From Bacillota bacterium (GTDB lineage Bacteria > Eremiobacterota > SpSt-956 > JAKJGF01), in NCBI GenBank assembly GCA_029555925.1, contig JAKPQU010000355.1, forward strand, positions 1-6,684: a stretch of 6,684 nt of DNA. Direction: 5' to 3'. Position numbers and translations under genes: made by a program. The notes below the pieces were generated by a model, which saw nothing but the letters and a program-made list of their open reading frames with translations, ran no database searches and was not told where the DNA came from. Shown piece by piece: positions 1-4,941 of this stretch. The stretch's first letter is position 1. Each line of letters begins with the position of its first letter.

Positions 1-123
1 AAAATCTAAACTGGAACGTTTATAACAGTTACAGCTTATATCATGCTACTTTACATTATAATTCAATAAAATATACCTGTGCTGCCGTGATATTTTTTTC
101 TCCGGAGCACCAGGCAGGCAGAC
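1..123 (+). repeat. MITE-like repeat, copy A (left end cut by window edge)
   Basis: Positions 1-113 match 6572-6684 at 112 of 113 bases; the only difference is G107 versus A6678. By comparison with the copy at 6545 the missing left end would be a terminal inverted repeat. The right end (93-123) is seven T's, the palindrome CTCCGGAG and CAGGCAGGCAGAC. Its reverse complement matches 6545-6575 at about 27 of 31 positions. That structure and the absence of coding capacity fit a non-autonomous miniature inverted-repeat element. No transposase is in the window, so mobility is inferred. A 61-codon open frame starting at 87 runs through the repeat and is not a gene. Confidence 0.7.
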
Positions 124-128
124 TACTA

Positions 129-262
129 TGTCTAAAGCTAATAGTATTACATCATGCCACTTTACATTATATTCTATTCAAATATACCTGTGCTGCCGTG
201 ATATGTTTTGCCCTTCGGGGACTTCGTTGCTCCGGAGCAGCAGGCAGGCAAAGCACTATAGT
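129..262 (+). repeat. MITE-like repeat, copy B (diverged, tandem to copy A)
   Basis: This copy follows copy A at a period of about 111 bp. Shared blocks are TCTAAA (5 and 131), ATCATGCYACTTTACATTAT (40 and 151), ATATACCTGTGCTGCCGTGA (71 and 183) and CTCCGGAGCA followed by CAGGCAGGCA (100-120 and 230-250). It lacks about 15 bp near the left end. It gains about 20 bp (205-229) that include a C(TTCG)G tetraloop mini-hairpin at 211-220. The palindromic stem is kept (226-233 with 234-241, one G:T pair). Weak similarity continues past the right end into ACTATA at 255-260, so the duplication may have included flanking DNA. Confidence 0.65.
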
Positions 263-543
263 TGATAGCTAAATGGTATAAGATGTAGTGAAATCTCTAC
301 CGGGAAGGCATGGATTTTTTTTTTTTTTTGATTATTTTGCTTGTGCTAAATAAAATTACGTTTATTTGTTGCTTTTATGATGAAATAGCTTCTTTTTTAT
401 TATTGAACTTTTGTTTTATTCTGTGATATATCTCCTTTGTTTTAATGGGATTTTAAAGGATTGCCACCTGGTAGTATGGCTGTTTTTGTAGAAAATTTAT
501 ATTGCACTGCAAAAAATATTTTTCGCGTTTGCGTAAAAAACTA
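263..543. other. AT-rich non-coding leader
   Basis: This is intergenic DNA between the repeat pair and the pha promoter. It contains a 15-T run (315-329), an AT-rich stretch with no credible reading frame, an 11-bp palindrome (502-512) and a small imperfect hairpin of the form TTTTT-CGC-GTTT-GCG-(T)-AAAAA at about 519-539, just upstream of the -35 box. I see no gene or RNA family here. Confidence 0.5.
502..512. promoter_or_regulatory. Palindrome, possible operator
   Basis: TTGCA-C-TGCAA is a perfect inverted repeat about 32 bp upstream of the -35 box of the pha promoter. Its position suits an activator site or an upstream operator. TGC-containing inverted repeats are bound by PHA-responsive regulators in some proteobacteria, but no such regulator is visible in this window. 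The assignment rests on symmetry and position only. Confidence 0.25.
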
Positions 544-575
544 TTGACATTTTCATGGGATTGATGTAATATAAT
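544..575 (+). promoter_or_regulatory. Sigma-70-like promoter of the pha operon
   Basis: A perfect TTGACA (544-549) and a perfect TATAAT (570-575) precede the phasin gene, but their spacing is 20 bp, longer than the usual 17. A weaker -10 (TAATAT, 567-572) gives exactly 17 bp. Either choice places transcription start near 580 and gives a 5' leader of about 30 nt before the strong ribosome binding site GGAGG (601-605). This is the only convincing promoter upstream of the five-gene series. Confidence 0.6.
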
Positions 576-613
576 GACATTAGATAATAAATAAAAACAA
601 GGAGGAACAAAAA

Positions 614-1111
614 ATGTTCAACACACAATTAAATTACTGGAATGATATGTCAAATATGATTATGGATGCCTATAAAAATTCTCTCAGCTCCGGTCAGCAG
701 TTTCAGGAAGGTTTTGCTGCAATGCTGAAAGAAATGATGGAGAGAAATATTCAAAATTCCCTGGAAGTTCAGAAAGAAATAGAAGCTCATACAAAAAAGA
801 ATGTAGATGCATATATGGATAATTTAGTAAAAGTTTCCAGATTTTACTCTGATAACAGAGAAAAGGGTCTTGAAACTATGAAGGGTCTTTTTGAAAAATA
901 CAGTATAACAAACAGCCAGTTCAAAGATGAAATGGAGAAACTCTGGAAGGAAAATTTCGATGAATTTCAGAAAAAAATGCAGGAATTTTCCGATACTTTT
1001 AAATCCAACCAGGAAAAAAGCATTGATTTTATGTTTGAAGTCTTTAAAAAATCTTCAAAAAATATGGAAGAATTTTCTAAAAAACTCGGTGAAATGAATA
1101 AAGCAAAATAG
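614..1111 (+). CDS. Phasin-like PHA granule-associated protein
   Basis: The product has 165 residues, is rich in Lys, Glu, Met and Phe, and has no cysteine, signal peptide or membrane segment. It reads as almost continuous amphipathic helix with heptad-like spacing, notably around residues 95-160 (repeated KxxxEEFxKK-like patterns). Size, composition and position as first gene before a PHA synthase fit a phasin, the amphipathic protein that coats polyhydroxyalkanoate granules and controls their number and surface. The start is clear: GGAGG lies 8 nt before ATG 614. The stop is 28 nt before the phaC start, so translational coupling is plausible. I see no sharp family motif, since phasins are poorly conserved. 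The call relies on composition plus context; the alternative is an unrelated coiled-coil protein of the same operon. Confidence 0.65.
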   Translation: MFNTQLNYWNDMSNMIMDAYKNSLSSGQQFQEGFAAMLKEMMERNIQNSLEVQKEIEAHTKKNVDAYMDNLVKVSRFYSDNREKGLETMKGLFEKYSITNSQFKDEMEKLWKENFDEFQKKMQEFSDTFKSNQEKSIDFMFEVFKKSSKNMEEFSKKLGEMNKAK

Positions 1112-1125
1112 TGAGAGGTGAACAT

Positions 1126-1162
1126 GAGAGGTGAATGGTATGAAATATACCGATCACCTCTC
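1126..1162 (+). promoter_or_regulatory. Hairpin covering the phaC ribosome binding site and start codon
   Basis: GAGAGGTGA (1126-1134) pairs perfectly with TCACCTCTC (1154-1162). After a 2x2 internal loop, GGTAT (1137-1141) pairs with ATACC (1147-1151) around the loop GAAAT. The 5' arm holds the likely Shine-Dalgarno sequence, and the inner stem and loop contain the ATG at 1140. An identical 9-mer, GAGAGGTGA, lies upstream at 1113-1121 and could take the same 3' partner, which would free the downstream one. In mRNA this would limit phaC initiation unless opened, for example by ribosomes finishing the phasin gene (stop 1109-1111). The pairing is seen directly; the regulatory role is inferred. 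Confidence 0.45.
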
Positions 1163-2249
1163 AATTTTTAATATGATTATGACACTTATGGAAGAAGTAA
1201 TGAATACACAGAAAGATATAATCGAAAGAACTTCTGATAATGTCAGAAGATTTGTCAGATTTAATGAATTGCTTTTATCCCCGCCAGACATTAAAGTTGG
1301 CCAGACCCCTTCACAGATAGTCTACAGAAAACATAAGGTTAAGTTAATAAGATACAGTCCCGTCAGAGAACAGATATATAAAACTCCTGTTCTTATAAGT
1401 TATGCCCTTGTAAACAAACCTTATATAGTGGATTTGCTGCCTGGGAGAAGCATCGTGGAAGTTCTTGTTAACAGCGGATTTGATGTTTACCTTATAGACT
1501 GGGGCACTCCCACTGACAGTGACAGTAAAAACGGCCTTGATATATATATAAATTTTTATCTGGACAGGATGGTTGATAAGGTCAGAGAAATAAGCGGTTC
1601 TGATAAGATAACCCTGCTCGGTTACTGCATGGGAGGAACTTTTTCTTTACTTTATACTGCTCTGCATCAGGAAAAAATTAAGAATTTAATCCTTATGGCA
1701 ACACCTTTCGATTGCAGTAAAGATGAAGGAATCCTTTTTAAATGGGCCAAAGAAATGCCTGTTCATGAGATTGCGGAAAAATACGGTAATTGCCCCGGAT
1801 GGCTTCTGGCCTCATCTTTCTTTGCATTGAATCCCCTGGGAACTCTGGATAAGATTACAGGCTTTTTCAATGGAGTAGAAGACGATAAATTTGTGGAACT
1901 CTTCCTTGCCATGGAAAAATGGATCAATGATACGGTAGATGTTCCCGGAAGAGCTTATACGGAATTTATGACACACTGTTTTCAGCAGAATCTTCTGCCT
2001 CAAAACCGGTTTGTGCTGGGTGATAAACAAGTTGATCTCAAAAAAATAAAATGTCCTTTCCTTAATATTGTAGCAGAGCAGGATACATCTGTTCCACCGT
2101 CGTCAAGTCTTCCTGTAGGAGAACATATAAGTAGTAAAGATAAGGAATTATTGACTGCTCCTGCAGGCCATATAGGCCTTTCCGTAAGCGGCAAGGCTTT
2201 AAAGAAACTCTGGCCGAAGGCTGTCGAATGGATGGCAAAAAGATCGTGA
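1140..2249 (+). CDS. phaC: Class III-type poly(3-hydroxyalkanoate) synthase, catalytic subunit PhaC
   Basis: This enzyme polymerises (R)-3-hydroxyacyl-CoA into polyester at the granule surface, releasing CoA. The product is 369 residues from ATG 1140, close to the approximately 355 of class III PhaC. It has an alpha/beta-hydrolase fold with the lipase-like box GYCMGG around the nucleophile Cys163, then Asp315 (AEQD) and His344 (PAGHIG), a complete Cys-Asp-His triad at the expected spacing. Other familiar segments are the YRxxK-type N-terminal region and LIDWGTP before the box. The ATG at 1140 has GAGGTG 6 nt upstream. An in-frame GTG at 1131 would add three residues (MNG) and is weaker. Internal Mets at 1173 and 1200 lack a good SD. 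Its partner subunit is encoded two genes downstream rather than adjacent. Confidence 0.93.
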   Translation: MKYTDHLSIFNMIMTLMEEVMNTQKDIIERTSDNVRRFVRFNELLLSPPDIKVGQTPSQIVYRKHKVKLIRYSPVREQIYKTPVLISYALVNKPYIVDLLPGRSIVEVLVNSGFDVYLIDWGTPTDSDSKNGLDIYINFYLDRMVDKVREISGSDKITLLGYCMGGTFSLLYTALHQEKIKNLILMATPFDCSKDEGILFKWAKEMPVHEIAEKYGNCPGWLLASSFFALNPLGTLDKITGFFNGVEDDKFVELFLAMEKWINDTVDVPGRAYTEFMTHCFQQNLLPQNRFVLGDKQVDLKKIKCPFLNIVAEQDTSVPPSSSLPVGEHISSKDKELLTAPAGHIGLSVSGKALKKLWPKAVEWMAKRS

Positions 2250-2250
2250 G

Positions 2251-2274
2251 AATTTTTGTTTAAATTTTTGTTTA
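2251..2274. repeat. 12-bp tandem duplication after phaC
   Basis: AATTTTTGTTTA occurs twice head to tail right after the phaC stop codon (2247-2249). This is probably a slippage-type duplication. It has no stem and is not a terminator. Confidence 0.6.
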
Positions 2275-2289
2275 AATATAACTGTTTCG

Positions 2290-2310
2290 CGTCATGCGTC
2301 ACGCGTCACG
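2290..2310 (+). repeat. 7-bp tandem repeat, locus 1 (phaC-SDR gap)
   Basis: Three head-to-tail heptamers CGTCATG-CGTCACG-CGTCACG occupy the middle of the 85-bp gap and stop 7 nt before the SDR ribosome binding site (AAGGAG, 2318-2323). The flank after the last unit (GAAT) is shared with locus 3 at 3610-3637. GC content contrasts sharply with the surrounding AT-rich DNA. Confidence 0.8.
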
Positions 2311-2334
2311 AATAAAAAAGGAGATGTAAATTTT

Positions 2335-3117
2335 ATGGAACTCAGAGGAAAAGTTGCAGTCATTACAGGAGGAGCAAACGGTATAGGAGAAACCCTTGCA
2401 AAGGATCTTGCCCTGGAAGGCATGAAGGTTTCCATAGGCGATCTCAGTGAGGAACATATAGAAAGAGTCGTAAGGGAAATAAGAGAAGCAGGGGGAACTG
2501 CCATAGGAACGCTCTGTAATGTAACAGATGAAAAACAGGTGGCAGACCTTATGGATAGAACGGTAAAAGAATTCGGCGAAATAAATGTAGTTTTCCCCAG
2601 TGCCGGCATCATAAAAGATTCACTGCTTGCTTCTACGGATAAAGAAACAGGTAAAGTAAAGCGTACCATGAGCCTGGATGCTTTCAAACAGGTTGTGGAT
2701 GTAAATCTTACAGGAACCTTTCTTACCATAAGAGAAGCAACGGAAAGAATGATAAACGGCGGATTTCATGGAATTCTCTTTACTGTATCCTCTGTGAACA
2801 GAGCAGGTGTGGCAGGACAGATAAACTATTCTTCCACAAAGGCAGCAGTTGATATTATGCCAAAGGTTATATGCAGTGAATTTCACAGGAGAAATATAAA
2901 AGGTATAAGATGTGTATGTATTGCTCCGGGATTTGTGGCGACTCCCATGGTAAAGGGCATGAATCAGAAAGCCCTGGATGCAATACTTAAAGATGTGCCT
3001 ATAGGCAGACTTATAGAGCCTTCCGAAATAGCGGATACGGTAAAATTCTGTATTAAAAATGAAGCAATCCACGGGATAACAATCGACGTAAACGGCGGTT
3101 TGAGACATGGAAATTAA
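2335..3117 (+). CDS. Short-chain dehydrogenase/reductase, probable 3-ketoacyl-CoA (acetoacetyl-CoA) reductase
   Basis: This 260-residue classical SDR has the cofactor motif TGGANGIG (residues 11-18), a PSAG form of the usual NNAG motif (88-91), Asn124 (DVNLTG), Ser152/153 (VSSVNRAG) and Tyr165-x3-Lys169 (YSSTK), so all catalytic residues are present. Asp36 (SIGDLS) at the end of the second strand usually signals NAD(H) rather than NADP(H) preference. Compared with FabG/PhaB there is an insertion of about ten residues around 101-111 (STDKETGKVKR), and the Ser-Tyr loop is one residue shorter. Between phaC and the PhaE-like gene, the likely role is reduction of 3-ketoacyl-CoA from the downstream thiolase to PHA monomer, the PhaB function. 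Substrate is inferred from context; another alcohol or 3-hydroxyacyl dehydrogenase is possible. SD AAGGAG at 2318-2323. Confidence 0.85.
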   Translation: MELRGKVAVITGGANGIGETLAKDLALEGMKVSIGDLSEEHIERVVREIREAGGTAIGTLCNVTDEKQVADLMDRTVKEFGEINVVFPSAGIIKDSLLASTDKETGKVKRTMSLDAFKQVVDVNLTGTFLTIREATERMINGGFHGILFTVSSVNRAGVAGQINYSSTKAAVDIMPKVICSEFHRRNIKGIRCVCIAPGFVATPMVKGMNQKALDAILKDVPIGRLIEPSEIADTVKFCIKNEAIHGITIDVNGGLRHGN

Positions 3118-3120
3118 GGA

Positions 3121-3152
3121 CGTGACGCGTAACGCGTAACGCGTGACGCGTG
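3121..3152 (-). repeat. 7-bp tandem repeat, locus 2 (SDR-phaE gap), opposite orientation
   Basis: The units CGTGACG-CGTAACG-CGTAACG-CGTGACG plus a partial CGTG are the reverse complement of the CGTCACG family at loci 1 and 3 (with a CGTTACG variant). The array begins 4 nt after the SDR stop and lies within the 64-bp gap. Junctions create ACGCGT palindromes, so short self-hairpins (ACGCG-TAA-CGCGT) are possible. The in-frame upstream ATG at 3143 lies inside this repeat and is not a credible start for the next gene. Confidence 0.8.
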
Positions 3153-3181
3153 GACGGTACAGAAATAAAGGAGTTAAAGTA

Positions 3182-3568
3182 ATGAGTGACAGTGCGAATT
3201 TTTTTAAAGATTTTTATTCATCATGGATGGATGCCAATATAAATATTATGAAAAGTTCTATGGGACTCGCCACTGAGGCATGGAAACCTGAAACATATGA
3301 AAAATTTTATGGAGAGTGGCTTAAACAGACCGGCGATATGGTGGAAAAAATCATGAGAATGCCGGGCTTCGCAGGATATAGCTGGGAAATATTTAAAACT
3401 TCAACAGGTTTTCAGAAAATGTTTCACGAAATGACGGAATATTATATGAAACATATGAAACTTCCCACTCATAGCGATATAGACGAACTTTCACAGAGAA
3501 TTAATTATCTGGACGACAAAATCGAACGTTTGGAGAAGAAAATAAAAGAATTAGAAAATAAAAAATGA
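3182..3568 (+). CDS. phaE: Small PhaE/PhaR-like PHA synthase subunit
   Basis: This 128-residue helical protein lacks a signal peptide, membrane segment and cysteine. Residues 5-90 are aromatic- and Met-rich (FFKDFYSSW, WKPETYEKFYGEW, GYSWEIFK). Residues 94-128 form LPTHSDIDEL followed by a coiled coil (RINYLDDKIERLEKKIKELE). That tail, with a Pro leading into a DIDEL-type segment and a Lys/Glu coil, resembles the C-terminal region of the non-catalytic subunits PhaE (class III) and PhaR (class IV), which are required for PhaC activity. It is much shorter than PhaE of Allochromatium (about 360 residues) and shorter than PhaR (about 200), so it looks like a minimal version. Start ATG 3182 has AAAGGAG 8 nt upstream; the longer frame from 3143 would translate the 7-bp repeat. 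Alternative: a second phasin. Confidence 0.7.
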   Translation: MSDSANFFKDFYSSWMDANINIMKSSMGLATEAWKPETYEKFYGEWLKQTGDMVEKIMRMPGFAGYSWEIFKTSTGFQKMFHEMTEYYMKHMKLPTHSDIDELSQRINYLDDKIERLEKKIKELENKK

Positions 3569-3580
3569 TGACCTGCGAGC

Positions 3581-3620
3581 GATGCGTGACGGGAACACAG
3601 CTATAATCCCGTCACGCGTC
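3581..3620 (+). repeat. 14-bp inverted repeat/hairpin in the phaE-thiolase gap
   Basis: GATGCGTGACGGGA (3581-3594) pairs with TCCCGTCACGCGTC (3607-3620) with one T:G wobble, around a 12-nt loop. The right arm is also the beginning of the 7-bp repeat array, and the left arm carries one unit in the opposite orientation. No T-run follows, so it is not a typical intrinsic terminator. In mRNA it could stabilise the upstream transcript or influence thiolase translation. Confidence 0.65.
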
Positions 3621-3637
3621 ACGCGTCACGCGTCACG
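3610..3637 (+). repeat. 7-bp tandem repeat, locus 3 (phaE-thiolase gap)
   Basis: Four perfect CGTCACG units lie head to tail, ending in the same GAAT flank as locus 1 and 7 nt before the thiolase ribosome binding site (AGAGGAG, 3645-3651). The longest open frame for the thiolase (from 3582) would translate this array as a Ser/Arg/Thr/His stretch, which argues against that start. Confidence 0.85.
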
Positions 3638-3659
3638 AATACCGAGAGGAGAAAGAGAA

Positions 3660-4853
3660 ATGAACGTAAGTATTCTTGGAACATATAATTCAAAATTTGG
3701 TAAACTTGAAGGTAAATCTATCTATGATCTCATAATAGAAGCAGGAAAAGGCGCCATAGAGGATTCGGGATTGAATCCGGCAGATATTGATGCCATATAT
3801 GTCGGAAATTTCAGCTCAGGCGGTTTTAACGGCCAGGAACATCTTGCTCCCGTGGCAATAGATATTCACCGTGATCTTCGTTTTAAACCTGTAACAAAAG
3901 TGGAAGATGCCTGTGCTTCTTCTTCTGCTGCTGTTTATGAAGGAGTTTATTCCATACTCGCAGGAAGATATAAAAATGTTCTTGTTATAGGTGCAGAAAA
4001 AATGACTGAACTTAAAACAAGAGATATGATGAGAGTACTCGGTATGGCTTCCTACTGTCCTACAGAAGGCAGTAAAGGTGAAACCTTCCCGGGGCTTTTT
4101 GCTAAATTTGCAACAGGCTACAGAGACCACTATGGATATACAGATGAACAGATGAGAAAATGGCTTGCCATGTCTGCGGCTAAAGCCTATAAAAATGCAA
4201 AGTCGAATCCCCTTGCCCATATGCCTTCAGATCTTACCTGGAAGGATATACTAAATCTTCCTCCTGAAAAAAATGTTCAGATTGCAGGACTTTTTCATCT
4301 TCATGATTGTTCACTCGTGTCAGACGGTTCTGCTGCTGTTGTCCTTGCAACGACTGACAGAGCAAAGTCAATGAAGGGTAAAGTTGTAGAATTTGCAGGT
4401 ATAGGTCATACGACCGATTATCTTGAATTATCAAAAAGAGAAAATTATACACTCAAAGCCGGGAAAATGGCTATTTCTAAAGCTCTGGACGAAGCAGGAC
4501 TCACTATAAATGATATAAATGTAGCAGAAGTCCATGATTGTTTTACTATAACGGAAATACTCATACTTGAAGCCATGGGTCTTGCAAAAGACGGTGAAGG
4601 ATGGAAACTCCTGGAAGATGAACAGAGCATGATTTATCCCGGCGGAAAACTGCCCGTAAATCTGAGCGGCGGCCTCAAAGCAAAAGGACATCCCGTTGGA
4701 GCAACAGGAGTAAGTATGCATGTATTGATTGCAAAACAGCTTATGGGAGAAGCCATAGGTATTCAGGCAGAAGGAGCAGAAATCGGTCTCACCTTTAATA
4801 TAGGAGGAAGCGGCGCTTCCAACCTGGCAAGTGTGTTAAGAAGAGTGAAATAG
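3660..4853 (+). CDS. SCP2-type thiolase (acetyl-CoA acetyltransferase family)
   Basis: This 397-residue thiolase would catalyse Claisen condensation of two acyl-CoAs to 3-ketoacyl-CoA, the first step of PHA precursor supply, or the reverse thiolysis. Seen in the sequence: nucleophile Cys85 in VEDACASSSAA, the HDCF motif at 292-295, and His344 in GLKAKGHPVGATG. The C-terminal end reads FNIGGSG (379-385) without the second cysteine of classical PhaA/AtoB thiolases. Lack of the C-terminal Cys together with HDCF marks the SCP2-thiolase (SCP-x) branch, where the HDCF cysteine serves as acid/base. ATG 3660 has AGAGGAG 8 nt upstream; an upstream in-frame start at 3582 reads through the heptamer repeat and is rejected. 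Last gene of the pha operon. Acyl specificity cannot be read from sequence, and SCP2-type members include non-condensing or sterol-type enzymes. Confidence 0.88.
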   Translation: MNVSILGTYNSKFGKLEGKSIYDLIIEAGKGAIEDSGLNPADIDAIYVGNFSSGGFNGQEHLAPVAIDIHRDLRFKPVTKVEDACASSSAAVYEGVYSILAGRYKNVLVIGAEKMTELKTRDMMRVLGMASYCPTEGSKGETFPGLFAKFATGYRDHYGYTDEQMRKWLAMSAAKAYKNAKSNPLAHMPSDLTWKDILNLPPEKNVQIAGLFHLHDCSLVSDGSAAVVLATTDRAKSMKGKVVEFAGIGHTTDYLELSKRENYTLKAGKMAISKALDEAGLTINDINVAEVHDCFTITEILILEAMGLAKDGEGWKLLEDEQSMIYPGGKLPVNLSGGLKAKGHPVGATGVSMHVLIAKQLMGEAIGIQAEGAEIGLTFNIGGSGASNLASVLRRVK

Positions 4854-4887
4854 ATAATTTTATTGGAGTATTAAGGGTGAAAAATAA

Positions 4888-4916
4888 AGAGGAGACTAAT
4901 AAAATTAGTCTCCTCT
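4888..4916. terminator. Bidirectional intrinsic terminator between convergent genes
   Basis: A perfect 13-bp stem (4888-4900 with 4904-4916, core GAGGAGACTAAT) encloses an AAA loop, 34 nt after the thiolase stop and 25 nt beyond the end of the minus-strand gene. Read on the minus strand it is followed by TTTATTTTT, an excellent U-tract. On the plus strand only CTGATTTTA follows, a weaker one. It fits shared termination of the pha operon and the opposing gene. Confidence 0.85.
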
Positions 4917-4941
4917 CTGATTTTATCGAAATATGTAAAAT

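Noticed and set aside
87..272. 61-codon plus-strand open frame at the left end
   Set aside because: It runs through two copies of the non-coding repeat, has no ribosome binding site, and its translation simply follows the repeat.
315..329. 15-T run as an intrinsic terminator
   Set aside because: No convincing GC-rich stem directly precedes it and no gene ends upstream within the window.
2292..2729. 145-codon minus-strand open frame under the SDR gene
   Set aside because: Low-complexity Ser/Thr/Phe-rich antisense shadow of a gene with clear catalytic motifs.
3143..3181. Extended N-terminus for the PhaE-like protein
   Set aside because: It starts inside the heptamer array without an SD; AAAGGAG is correctly placed for ATG 3182.
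2290..3637. Heptamer arrays as a CRISPR array
   Set aside because: Units are contiguous 7-mers without spacers, at three separate places, with no cas genes.
3582..3659. Extended N-terminus for the thiolase
   Set aside because: It would translate the hairpin and the heptamer array; ATG 3660 has a well-placed AGAGGAG and gives the normal thiolase N-terminus.
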